64,000 nt of DNA. Source: Lactarius indigo (taxonomy: Eukaryota; Basidiomycota; Agaricomycetes; Russulales; Russulaceae). Below are positions 37,674 through 48,890 of the stretch, in pieces. Under the pieces are notes generated by a model, which saw nothing but the letters and a program-made list of their open reading frames with translations, made no database searches and was not told where the DNA came from. Position 1 is the stretch's first letter, and every line of letters begins with the position of its first letter. The translations under genes and the position numbers were made by a program. The stretch is from positions 1 to 64,000 of the forward strand of contig JAFKAC010000145.1 of assembly GCA_025766275.1 (NCBI GenBank), given 5' to 3'.

Positions 37674-39240
37674 ATGGCACACCAATTGGCACACTACGAC
37701 ACTTATCGCGAGGAACTCGCGAAAGCGTATCCTGGTTTCGGTTACACCTTGTGGGAGCCCGGCCCGGGAGAAGAGAACCCTCATGTTGAGGTTGGCGACG
37801 TCGGGTTCATTCGCGAAGGCCAATTTCACCGCCTATTCAATGCTCTGCTCGAACGCCATGAATCTCACGGAAGATTCGGCGTACCGGAGGGCTATCAACC
37901 ACTTCGTCTCACGGCGACAAATCATATCAATCGTAGGGTCCTGACACCAAACACGTTCCGCTCTCATGGGGTCACCGTGCTATCCGGCGGATTTGAGGTA
38001 CTCGCAACGTGATCAAACTGCACATTGTAAATTTCGCCGCATCGTTGACGTTTCTTCAGGACAACCGGCTCTGCGGAAGTCTCGTTTTCATGTACAAGGA
38101 AGCAAGGCGCCGTATTGTCCCTCCCGGTGACCGCTCAGTGTGAAGACACTCTCACTCTGGGTCATTTCCGCAAATGGATTATCAAGCATATCGACTCTTT
38201 GCTCGCCTTCACACACGTGCATGGACTAGGGTTAGAGATGGAAGACATAATTCTAGTCACTGGATGTCATCGCACGAGAACTTGGTCTAATATCACTTTC
38301 AATGAGGTCCAGGCGGATGCACAGTTTTCTCTTGGAGTCGAGGTCGCCGGCGCGTTCGGCGCTAGCGTCAATTGGCGAGCTTCGAATCTCCACGTTCAAG
38401 GGGCGGTGCTGAGCCAAGGCCCAAGCGGTGAGGTACGTGGCACACAGACCAAAGAATATTGAAAAGTGTCGACGTGCCCCCTTAGAACTTACCTGAGAAT
38501 CAATGCATATTTATCCGAGGGTTTCGTGTCAAACGTTTTTTGTGGTTATTTCCACGGATAGAAGGTGCGGCGGAACCCAAGCCAGACCCACGCGGAAATG
38601 ACCGCCAGCTGGAGAAGGAAGTGGTTTCGGCACCCAGTCTTGCCAAGATATGGTTATCCTCTTCTGACTTTCTAGCCCTCACATGTGCGTTTCAAAGTAC
38701 CGGGATCCTCTGCACGTGCTGTTGGAATATATCGCGAAAGTGAGTGCCGCCGTTCCGTGACCTCGTTATTTTTAACGTGGGCGGTGCAGCAGGCGCCAGG
38801 TTGCGATATGGCTCTCGTTCACGATGACGATTTGGAACAAATTTTGGGACCTGGTGATGGGGCTGTGAGTAAGGATCATGCATATGCCGTGTCCATAGTC
38901 CTTAGAATCCCTCCAACCAGATGTGGTGATGAACCACCTCGAAAGGACTCAGCTTGAGATCGGGGTCATGGCTAGTGAGTATCCGCCGGTATCATGACAC
39001 TCCAATTTTCATAGAAGACACGCTTACACAAAAGGTTCTTTAAGCTCCAACGAACAAAGTCTAAGAACAGGTACAGGACACGTGAAAGTGGCGATGCTTT
39101 TTGAGCAGCTGAAAAGGAGCTCAAATGCGGGGGCAGATGGGGTGAAGGAGGCGAAGTATATCACGCTTTCCAGGATGCTTTCTGAGCAGCTGAAAAGGAT
39201 CGCGAATGCGGGAGCAGATGGGGCGAAGGAGGCGAAGTAG
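37674..39240 (+). CDS. Orphan-family protein, expanded in Agaricomycetes, unknown function
   Basis: From ATG 37674 (MAHQLAHYDTYREELAKAYP) exons carry GFGYTLWEPGPGEENPHVEV, GDVGFIREGQFHRLFNALLE, RKQGAVLSLPVTAQCEDTL, FRKWIIKHIDSLLAFTHVHG, EDIILVTGCHRTRTWSNITF, CIFIRGFRVKRFLWLFPR, KYRDPLHVLLEYIAK, GCDMALVHDDDLEQILGPGD and LQPDVVMNHLERTQLEIGVM. I recall this set of blocks from large families of hypothetical proteins in mushrooms; no domain function is known to me. A last intron (phase 1, acceptor before 39069) leads to a tail made of a 27-residue unit repeated about 1.8 times, ending at TAG 39238-39240. The stop abuts copy 2 of the flanking duplication. All junctions examined keep the frame. Confidence 0.7.
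39094..39237 (+). repeat. 81-bp tandem repeat coding for the orphan protein's C terminus
   Basis: Units start at 39094 and 39175 (ATGCTTTTTGAGCAGCTG and ATGCTTTCTGAGCAGCTG); the second unit is cut by the stop. Each codes for SNAGADGVKEAK-like sequence. The 81-bp period keeps the reading frame. Confidence 0.8.
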
Positions 39241-39735
39241 TAGCGGGAGCGGGAGCACGAGCCCGAGCCGGGGCTATGTGAGACGTGGCCCCTTGCGTGG
39301 CCCTGCCGACGACCGTAGTGTGCGCGGGCGGCGATAAGACGAAGAAAACGAGGAATCGGAATTTGGAAAAATCACGTTTGTATTCGGCGGCGTTATCTCT
39401 GTACCATACCCATCGGCGGAGGTAGGGAAGAACCCTTGTGCTCTGTCCTCACTAATACCCCCGCCGTTCTCGATTATCTATCGCATCTGATTGTTCACAC
39501 GCTTTTTTGACGTTCTGATCTCTTATACCCGCGGACGATGTGTAAAGGGATAAAACTTTGCGAGGTATATCAGCTGTGTCATTTGCTTCGAAAGTGCCGT
39601 TATTCCTATATCCTAAATTACTTGCCGAATCCCCCACCCTCAAACGTAGGGCCCGGCCGTAGTTTGCCATAATCTGAAATTAGAGCAGCATCCATAAGAA
39701 CATCGCACACCGGGGAAAAAACCAATTAGAAACGT
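39241..39735 (+). repeat. Direct duplication, copy 2 (3' end of the Arg/Ser-rich gene)
   Basis: Begins one base after the orphan gene's stop and repeats 37105-37555, including the coding remnant GSTSPSRGYVRRGP-like and the terminal RGRR-stop. A short insertion of about 45 bp near 39620-39665 and scattered substitutions separate it from copy 1. It contains no start codon for the remnant, so it is noncoding here. Confidence 0.85.
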
Positions 39736-39897
39736 AAAGGGTATCTAAAGAAAGACGGTAAACGAGAGAGATGTAATGGACAAAGGTGGATGGTCAATGC
39801 GGGAAAGATCTCGTGAAGAGGGCATGGGGATGGGTTAGATCGCCGGGATAAACGCCGTGTATGAATTAAAGAGAAGCGAGCAATGGAGGAATGATGA

Positions 39898-41872
39898 TCA
39901 ACCGCAGTTACAGGTCAGGAACCTCCACAAAGCGTTCTGCCGTGGCGGCTCGCCGTCCTGCGTATGCGACATGCCAACGTCGCCAGCTCGTGCGCGTACA
40001 GGGCTCACAGCCGGTGGTGCAGCACTCGCCATCATCGGTGAAGCCCGTCCATATTGCTGCTGTTGATTGAAATCTTCCCCGGCCTCGCCGCGCGGGTACT
40101 CATAGCCACCCGCGGCATAAGGATGTTGCGGGTTTTGACCGTGGCTGTTACGATGCACTGCCGACACGGGGACGTTAACCTGTGCTGCGGCAGAAAGGGG
40201 GGTGATCTGTCCCGGAGTATTGCTGCCGACTGGGGAGAGCATTGGCTGTGCCTGTATGTAAATGCATAATTATAGTCACGAGTTTCAGCGCAAAGCAGTG
40301 TACTCCTACCTTTGATGCCCTGCGACGGTCGGAATCCCGATGCTGGAGGTCCCTCCGACGATCAGGTTGGGGAGACGGTGCGGGTGCAGTGACGGGGACC
40401 TGAGAGAGCATCTGATTTTTGCTCTGCTGCGGGAGGGTTAAGCGAATCAGATGAACGGTATCAGAAGGGAAACATACCGCAGCAACCTCCCATCCTCGAC
40501 CGCCTTGAAAGACAAGAACGATGAAAAAGGGAACGTAGGTAAAGTTGAATAGACCATACCGTTTAATAAGTTCCAATCATAAACGCCATCGTCAACGTCG
40601 TTATTGTTCTTCATAACTTTGGCGAAGAGTTCGCGCAAGAACTCATAATCGGGGGTTTCCTCAAAACCAAGTTTCCGGACATAATTGAGGTAGATGCCGA
40701 ATTCCTCTGTGGGTACGTGTGGGTCAGAAGAGTGATCGAAAAAGGACGACCAGTTGCCATAGATTACCTGGGTAACCCTCGCAAAGTTCCTTGATGGGCG
40801 TTGTCTGCTTCTTCTCACCGATCTTCTCGTATTTTTGCTTGTTCGTTGCCGCCTTGAGACCCTGCCATGGTAAACTCCCACGAAGGAAATACATAAAAAC
40901 GTGACCAAGAGACTCGAGATCGTCGCGTCGAGATTGTTCTGTGAACGTATCAAAGGATACCTTCATGCTCGATCAGGCAGACAACTTACCCCTTCCGAGA
41001 TGGGTGTTTATGCTCATGTATCGCGCAGTCCCGCTCAGACTCTTGCGTTCGCGATAAGGGATGTGTTGCTTCGTCTTCGGATCACGGTACTGCTTGGCCA
41101 TGCCAAAATCGACAACGTGTACGACTTGTCATAGAGTCGGATCATGCCCAACCGCTTAGATATTAAAACATGCGCTTACGATTAGCCACTTTAGTCCCAG
41201 GTCGACCGACGAGAAAGTTATCGGGCTTGATGTCGCGATAGATCAGATTCTTGTCATGGATGGTTTGCACACGCGTGATCTACCACGGCTTGTCAGTCAG
41301 AGGCGCAGCACCAACTCGCGCGGGGGTAAACGCACCATCTGCCGCGCAGCCATGCACACCGTCTTGATCGAGAACTTGCGCCCGCACATATCAAACAGGT
41401 CCTCGAGGCTTGGTCCCAGGAGGTCGATGACAAGGATGTTGTGGAGCCCCTCCTGGCCGAAATGATATATCTGCGGGATACCGGCTGGGTTCGCATTATG
41501 AGAACACATGTACGTTGTTCCGAAGACGAATGAGACGCACGACACCCCGCTAATATGCGATACGACCTGCACTCGTCGCGAAGTTGAGGAGCCTCGGCCT
41601 TTCTGGGCTCCTGTAGCACAGGTTAAAGGGAATGGAAGATAGCGCAGGACATGGATGACGCACAAACTTGATGGCTACGCTCTGAGAGTTGAGGAGATTG
41701 ACGCCTAGGATGTCAGGCCATGTCAGGCAGGGTTATGGGGTCGGGAGAATGGAGGGGACCGACCCTCGAAGATGACACCAAAGGACCCTTCGCCGATTTT
41801 CTTGCCGACGCGGTAATGAACCCCGACGATGTTCTGGGTCGAGCTAGTGCTGCCATGGGTGTGTGCGGACAT
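39898..41872 (-). CDS. Casein kinase 1, Yck-like
   Basis: Ser/Thr kinase of the CK1 family. From ATG 41872: [20 protein letters not shown], glycine loop [13 protein letters not shown], then [36 protein letters not shown], catalytic loop [34 protein letters not shown], the CK1-specific [34 protein letters not shown] and [10 protein letters not shown]. After the kinase comes a Gln/Pro/Arg-rich tail ending WRFLTCNCG. Terminal cysteines in yeast Yck1-3 are lipid-modified to hold the kinase at plasma or vacuolar membrane; TCNCG may do the same, which is inference. The 5' leader has a GA-rich tract (41895-41930). Intact in every exon I could join. Confidence 0.9.
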
Positions 41873-42033
41873 CTTGAGGTGGAAGGGAAGGAAAGTCGGA
41901 GGGAGAGAGAAAGAGAAAGGGAAAGGAAAGGAATTATCGGTTCACGCAGGAGAGGCCCCAGAGAGCGAAAGAGGCAAAGTAGCTCTTCTTGTTTCCGACA
42001 ATTCGCTCTCGGCGTTTTCCGGCATGTCTAGTA

Positions 42034-44407
42034 CTATCCTAAATTAGGCACCCAATTCCCGCGCACAACGCCCAGCATCACGGCCACCGCCACAACTAGC
42101 AACGTACTGCCCCGCTTCAGCCTTGGCCACCGTTCCACCTCGCTAACGACGACTTCGTAGTCTGAGTACCGCGGCCGCCGAGCCAGCCACCAAAATAGGC
42201 TCACACACCCCGGGAACGTCGCGATGATCTTCCCGTTGGTGCCTTCGCGACGATAGTACGAGTCGCAGAAATTCCACACCGAGCGTGCGAGCCGTGCCTG
42301 CAGCCACGAGTTGTACTTTGCGCTCGCTTCCTCGCGGACCGCGACCGACCGCACCTTTCCCGCAAGGATGGGCTTGATCAGCTGCATCGTGTGCTGGATC
42401 TGGGCAGGTACGGTAAAAAGTCACGAATGTCTGAGATCGCGGCTCGCTCTGTTCGGGGAAACTAGTCACACGTACCTGCACTTCTTCAATGAATATGACG
42501 GACGCATGTCCTCCGGCACTGTTAGGCCCTGAGCCCCAATTTGTCAGTTTCCTTGCCTTGACCTATCCCTCTCTAAACGTACCGAGAAGCATAAAGTAGT
42601 TAGGGAAATTCGGCACCGCAAGGCCGTAATATGCTTCAGGGCCACCCTTCGACTTCCAATAGTCGGCAAGTCGGAGACCTCCGACACCGATTATATCCAG
42701 TCGCGGGGGCAGCTGTCGGTAATAAACCCGTCAGAAAGACCGGCGCGCAAGAAACGGGAGAACACACCAGTGAGAATCCCGTCCCGAATATCAACACGTC
42801 GAGCGGGACGAGTTCGCCGGTCTTGAGCTGTATGCCCCGCGGCACGATGCGGTCGATGGCATCAAAGGTCAACGTCACATTCGGGCGATGCAAACATTCA
42901 AGATACCCAGGGTCCACAATGAGGCGTTTACATCCTGGTGCTGCAATGATGTACGAGTATGAGCAATTAAAACAGATCAGAGGGGAAATACTGCCGCACG
43001 GAACTGAGGGATGAGATTGGCGTGGTATTTCTCTGGTGCCGTCATCTTGATGTATTTCGTCATACCCTTCCCAATAGTGTGAGTTATGAATGAGAGCCCG
43101 CGGTCCCAAGGACTGACCTTTCGTGCATCGCGCTGGTACCGCGACTCGGCTCGGCGAAATAGTAAGAATACCATATCTGCCTATGAGTTGGCCATGAACA
43201 ATGTGCCGCGGAGATACGTCAAAAAGATATAAGGTGTACCCTGCCCATAAGGAAAGCGCGGTAGGCCCACATCGCGAACGGGACGTGTGCAAAGACCCAT
43301 TTAGCCCAGCTCGGATAGTCAAACTGAAGCTGCAAGGGCAGAAAGATTAAACCAGTCGTGATGGCAGATAGACTACGATATAGCAACGGGACTTACTCTC
43401 GGTATGTACCACTGCGGACTCCGACAAAAATTGATCACCTCGACCGAGGGGTCCTTCGAGATCTGCGGCACGAACTGCGCCCTTTCGACGACAAAATTAC
43501 CAATCACCAAACGTGAAAAAAAGACACAACGTACGCCGAGCATCCGTTCCCTACGACGCCGACTCGCTTCCCCGCTAGCGGTACATCATGGCGCCACCGC
43601 GCCGAATGCCAGCTCTCACCCTCAAAGTCGCCCGCCGCGGCGCGAAGATCGTCCGGCACGCGTGGGGCCTGAAAGCCACCAGTGGCATTGATGACGACGC
43701 TCGCGACGACGGTGCGGCGCGCACGCGAGGCGACGTCCTCAAGCTCGACGGCGTACGTGCGGGCTGCGGGGTCCCACGTCGCGCGCACGACCTCGGTGCC
43801 GCAGCGCGTGTGTGCGCGCAGTCCCGCGCGCGCCCACAGGGCATCCCAGTACGCCTGTAGCTCGCCCTGGGCGGGATAGTAGGACGCCCAGTGCGGATTC
43901 GGCGCGCGCGAGAGCGAGTACCAGTGTCCCGGGACGTCCGAGCCGCAACCCTTGTTGGTTTGGCAACGTCAGTCAGACACATGTGCTGTAGCAACGGCAT
44001 GCGCGCGCGTGAAACACGTACGGGGTAAGTGTTGTCCTTGTCAAGGGAGGGAGGTAACGTAAGAAAAGAAATTGCGCTTCGCAGACGAACAAGGGAAGAA
44101 CGTTACCCTCCATACGCCGCCAACGCCATCTGGAGACTTTTCGTATATCTTAACCGGACAATAACATTAAGTAGACTTCATACTGTCACACGACTTCTCT
44201 CACCGTGAAGCCGTCAAAGTTGAGATCTTCCTTCAAGGCGATTGCGGCAGCAATGCCGGCGAGGCTTTGTTGTGGATGCAAGTGAGGTCATACCGTCGAC
44301 CACCGACGAGATCGGCTCACTCACCCTGCACCGATGATGACCACATACGTCGATTCTTCCGTTTCCGGTCGGACAACGTCTACGGACTGCGTTTTGAGTT
44401 GAGACAT
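42034..44407 (-). CDS. Flavin-containing monooxygenase, Baeyer-Villiger type
   Basis: NADPH- and FAD-dependent oxygenase. From ATG 44407: QLKTQSVDVVRPETEESTYV leads to VVIIGAG (FAD dinucleotide loop, completed across an intron by a SLAGIAAAIALK exon), IYEKSPDGVGGVWR, DKDNTYP, GCGSDVPGHWYSLS, then FEGESWHSARW. The last fits the Baeyer-Villiger fingerprint FxGxxxHxxxW. VGVVGNGCSA is the NADPH dinucleotide loop, followed by QISKDPSVEVINF, KRLIVDPGYLECLHRPNVTL and LDVLIFGTGFSL. The C terminus ends with a hydrophobic stretch STLLVVAVAVMLGVV, a possible membrane anchor. Typical reactions turn ketones into esters or oxidise N/S atoms; the substrate cannot be read. GC content is locally high around 43600-43950. 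No break found. Confidence 0.88.
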
Positions 44408-44707
44408 TGAAAAATCAGGTAGAGAGGGAGTCGCTTAGCCCGCATCCGTTCACGCCGGTTATTTCACACCTATCAGTCGAGCGGCAGCAGTGCACAGCAT
44501 GTTGCCAGGGCGGACAAGCGTCAAAAACTAAACGAATCATCGTCCATTTACAATGCGCGAGCCGTCACAGAAACCACTGGCTGGATATCATACGGAATGT
44601 TACAAAAAAACTACACGAGCGGTGATGAGTACAGACGGGGGAATGGGATAACAGGGGATGAGGCTATCATCCCTTTTGTAAATAAGAGATGAACAAGACG
44701 GAACTCA

Positions 44708-46173
44708 TCATCGGAGCTCAAAACTGGTGCTCACGGTCTCCGGGACATGTTGGAGGGATAACTGCTGGTATCTATGGACATGTAATTCAATGACCTTTCA
44801 TACATTACGCAGAATCGGAGCACTTACGGCTCAGAGTTTTGGTGGAAGTAAAACCCGCTCATGGTAGCCACCCCCGGCGCCGACCGTGTTCCGGTAGGCG
44901 AGGGGCGGTGCAAACTCCCGTTATCCTCGTGACCAGAGCTTCCTCTTGCATCCGGTTTGGATGTTGTCGACGCGTGTGTGCGCTGCGCGTCCCGATCGTC
45001 CGGAATAAGAGCTTGTTGTTGGCGCGTCGGGGTTGTTGGGGATTGGGCGTGAGAATTGAAATCGACACAAACATAGTAAAAGCCTGTCAAAGGTAGAAAT
45101 AGATAAGCTCGGGAGGATAAGGTTAAGATAAAAAAAACGCTTGCCTGCGAAGCTGGCCCCATTAATATCCTGTACGCGATGGTCGGGGACTAGAAATCGC
45201 TCCTTCCATCTCATAAAAACAGCGCCCGGGTAGCCGTCCATGGTTAGGTGCGGAGGTCTGAGTTTGTTCTTGACGTGGCGAAAGGCAGGGAAGCGAGCCC
45301 AATGTACCATGTCACCCTCCTCGTCAGCTCCCCATCCCCTGGTGAGGAAGCCATACCGACTGCCAATGATTTCTGCATCAAAATAAGTCGTAAGCTCCGG
45401 CCAGTCATCGGTGAGTCCTCGAATACAGAGATAGCCGCAAAGGAAGGAGGAAGAGAAGTCGACGTCCTGGTTAAAGCGTGGCGTCGATTAAATAATAATT
45501 TACTTGTGACGGATCAACCCACCACTATGGAGACTGTGACATCGTAGCTATTGCGCCCGCTCTTCTGAGTACCCTGGAATGTTGCGCCGGGGTAAAGACA
45601 GTGGTGGCCCTGCGAACGCATACGTATACGCGTAATGTCAATGTAGGGATCTGGAGCAGGTGAATGCTGCAAAGGGGAAGTATCGGATCGTATTGAAGAA
45701 GGAACAGAAGGGGTAGTAGATGAGACGGCCGAGCGTAGTCCGTCGGAAACAACGATTGCTAATTTCACGCGTTTGCTGGGGGCAGACGGAGCGAGAGCTT
45801 CGTGCTGGACTTTGGACGGTAATGGACGGTCGGAAGGTGGGCAATTTGGTAGCGGTTGTACAGATGGGGGACTTTCCATTATTGGGACGGCGCCGTTGAC
45901 AGCGTGAGCCGTATGTTGATGTAAACGATGGGGCCCATCGACAACGTCATGATAAGAGGCAAGTTCGTGGGCCTGCTGTTGTATATTCTGGAGGAGAAAG
46001 CGCTCCTTGCAGGGATAACACATCATAAGGTCATTAACGTCTGAATCAGAGAAAAAGTGAGCAGATGTTGCGTCGAGGTCTTGAGTTAGAGGAGAGCGAC
46101 ATGAAGAGCAGAGCTTGACTTGAGGCTGAGAGTGGACGTCTTGTTGTGGATGGGAAGGGGGGGAGACGGGCAT
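44708..46173 (-). CDS. GID4: GID4/VID24, substrate receptor of the GID/CTLH ubiquitin ligase
   Basis: Recognises N-terminal Pro degrons on gluconeogenic enzymes and links them to the GID E3 ligase. From ATG 46173 a ~190-residue disordered N-terminal part with two CxxC pairs (CSSCRSP, CYPCKERF) precedes the β-barrel: HHCLYPGATFQGTQKSGRNS then YDVTVSIV, FLCGYLCIRGLTDDWPELTT (in the exon near 45450), DMVHWARFPAFRHV, AVFMRWKERFLVPDHRVQDI, NGASFAGFYYVCVDF, and GFYFHQNSEPYQQLSLQHVP near the end; TGA at 44710-44708. These are the conserved barrel strands. A Ser/Arg/His-rich insert between FYYVCVDF and GFYFHQNS is longer than in yeast, and the N-terminal Cys pairs are unusual. The ATG is supported by the clean upstream boundary. 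Confidence 0.9.
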
Positions 46174-46904
46174 GGTTGTCGGAGGGGAGGGTTCGGTGGT
46201 GGTTCGGTGGTGTGGAGATGAAGAGGGTGAGAAGCCGGTCGGTTGAGGTTGAGGCTGGTCACTGGTGCACGTGCAATAAAACCGGGGAGAGTGACCCCCT
46301 AAGCCGTATTATATGTTGTCATCCCATCAGTCGTACCCGCCATCGCCTTGACCCCTCGCCGTGGCCATCAAGCTCAAGTCCGAGAGACTCTCCTCATCCC
46401 GATCAGTCCGCCCATTGACCGTTCCAGTGAATTATCCACACTGCACCCACCCCGGCATTCCCCGACACTGACACCTTCCGATCAACTCGTCCTTTCTCAT
46501 TGCGCCTTCCCCCCAATGTCCCACACAGTCCATGTCCTCCGGGTCGGTGCCTAGCTTACTTACGCACCAGCGCTTGTCTGGCGGTGATGTCCGGGGCGTA
46601 ACAAATGAGCGGCGCGGCGACGATCTTGACCCTTTTGGCCAACTCGCGACCTTGGTCATGTGGGGACTCGCTCAGGCACCCATGCACGTCAACAAGCTCT
46701 TGGAATGTACAACTGCCACACAAGGTCAACGAATCGGTGCCCGCAAGCATCGTACGACGCGCACATGAGCAGTTTTTGGGGGATCTAGCAGTTTCTGGAA
46801 CACTCTATAGTGGACGATCTGGACCGCGGCACACTTTAGACGCCTCGACCGACGGGTCCGCAAGCTTAATCCGGGGCAGTGCTCCTGCACGGCCAATTAT
46901 GTAC
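46174..46904. other. Intergenic, no gene recognised
   Basis: About 730 bp upstream of GID4. A 64-codon minus-strand frame at 46556-46750 and overlapping plus-strand frames show no domain I recognise and no splice-joined extension. It should include the GID4 promoter. Confidence 0.4.
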
Positions 46905-48890
46905 CTGTGTTTCATTTCCGACCTCAGTTCTCTCGGCTCACCCTTTCGATATGCTCATGTCTCGACTTGTCAGCACCTTAATTTCTTACTTAGAGTATTG
47001 GCCAATCCCCACTCAACATTCGCGTTACACGTACAACACCGGTACGACACTCCTTTCTTCCACGCCACATGGATCTCCCTCCTTTTGACGAAGACTTCTC
47101 AGTACGCCGTGCCATGTGTTGGCATGCCATAGGGGAAGAACTGCTTGAACAAATCGGGATAGTGCTTCTCGGCTACATCTGGGTGACTCCTGTGAAGCTT
47201 CTCGTCAGCCTGGTATCCAGCCACCCCTAATGACCTGCAGGCGGTGCGTACTTGACCCGATTGATAAGGGAGACCTGCCCAGACGGCAGATTGTCATATT
47301 CACTAAAGTTCACTGCTGCAGGTCGTACGTTCAGCTAAATGCCCAGTGACGATGGTGGTAAACTCACAATCTGTCTGGCCGAGCTGGCCACGCTGCCCTT
47401 TGAGCCTGAGCACCTCAGGGGGGACTATAAATAGGCGTGAGGCGGAGCAGCTGTCATTTCGAGATGAGACGAGACGCACACTCCAACACGTGCTCGCTTA
47501 GCCGCACCTCCTGAGCGATATTTTGGAAGAACGGAATCGAATACCGCGGCGACGTGCCTGCAGGTGGGGCCAACACACGGTGCGAGGTCGCCCGCGCAAG
47601 GCCCTGCGTAACCGACTCGAGCCCTGCATACGCCGCGGCCCAAGGTCAGGTCAGGACAGATTGCACACATGCACCCACACCACGCTCCGCCAACACGTTA
47701 CGACGACGACGGAAGGAGGACGTACCTTTACCGAAATTAATGACGAACGTGTACGGACGCGGAGGCACGTCGATCCATTGCCCAGACAAATTCTGGACTT
47801 GCAGGCCGGGATGATCCGACGCCTGCAGCAGCTACATACAAGTACAGGAAGTCAATGAATTAGAGTAAACGATGATGAGCCATTTCATTGAATTGGACCG
47901 AAATGAATGAATTACTATTGATTGTCTCGTGGCCCCACAAACCGATGTGTAAGTGTGGGTTCTTGGAAGAACGGAGGAATCGACGCCAAAGCCAGAGCGA
48001 ATGGGGAAAAGGAAAGAAGGCACCGAAAAAAAAAGAGGCGGGCTTACGAAAGTCAGGAAGCCGGCGTCAAAGTGGGGGCCTACGCCCTGCTCCGACGCGA
48101 CCTCGTCTCGTGTCGGGTACTTGACGATCTGGCAAACGAAGCGAGTGAGCGATCAGCCGAGCGGCTGCGTGATTGGGCCTGGCGTTAACTACTGTACCTT
48201 TGAACGGTGCTGCATACGCTCGCGCGCGTAGAAGAACCGCGCAAGCCCGTCTGGCGCGAGCCCAAGTGCCTCCGCCACGAGCTGCACAAACTCGTAGCTC
48301 AGATTCTCGACGGCTGCCAGGTACCGCACGAACGCGGTTTTGAACCCAGGCACGTCCTCCTCTTCCGGCCACTACACATTCGGGCAGGCGATCATCATCC
48401 GATAACACGATTTATTATTATTCTCGCTTCTACAGAATGGAACGAAACCCCGGGTGGATGTGGATGGGAAACCCTCACCTGCGACGGACCCCACAGACGC
48501 AAGTACTCGGGCTCGCCGGGCGTCCAGCGATCATCCGCGTCGAGCGGGGTCGCGAGGTCGAACTGCTCGCGCTGGTCCGCGACACCTTTGGTGCGCTCGA
48601 CGCCGAGACGGGAGTAGCCGAGGAAGTGGGGCGAGTTGGCCATGCGGAGCGCGTCTTTGCGTTCCTGTGGCAGCGCGAAGAGGCGAGGTAGGTACGCGAC
48701 TACCTCGTCGATAAGGGAGGTGGGTATGGGCGGGTGCTCGAGGTAGAGAAAGCCGACGTTGATGAGCGCGTTCTGCAGCTGCTGGATGAAGGATGGGCGG
48801 GTGCCCGGCGAGGAGAGGAGGTCGTAGTCGAGCGTCGGGATGCTCGTGAAGTTAGCTGCGGTGGTCATGGTCAGAGTCAAGCCTCAGTGA
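46905..48890. repeat. Segmental duplication, copy A
   Basis: Holds the complete 2OG-Fe(II) oxygenase gene plus ~190 bp of its 3' flank. Similar blocks in the same orientation recur at 50474-51950; for example, TCAGTTCTCTCGGC, CACTCAACATTCGCGTTACA and CTCGTGGCCCCACAAACC-like stretches occur in both. Copy B lacks several internal pieces. Confidence 0.85.
47099..48868 (-). CDS. 2-oxoglutarate/Fe(II)-dependent dioxygenase, isopenicillin-N-synthase-like
   Basis: From ATG 48868: NFTSIPTLDYDLLSSPGTRP, then LINVGFLYLEHPPIPTSLID, FALPQERKDALRMANSPHFL and GYSRLGVERTKGVADQREQF (the DIOX_N part). An exon reading FKTAFVRYLAAVENLSYEF follows, then GPHFDAGFLTF with the His-x-Asp iron ligands, NLSGQWIDVPPRPYTFVINF, ATSHRVLAPPAGTSPRYSIP with the distal His and the R-x-S 2-oxoglutarate pair, and a last exon ending QFFPYGMPTHGTAY before TGA at 47101-47099. 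All cofactor-binding residues are present, so an active soluble oxygenase is expected; the substrate is unknown. Exons are small and their exact borders between 47250 and 48200 are approximate. A decayed tandem copy lies 1.8 kb upstream. Confidence 0.85.

Noticed and set aside
46556..46750. Small minus-strand frame with a few plausible-looking residues
   Set aside because: I could not tie it to any family or to neighbouring exons; it lies in the GID4 upstream region.
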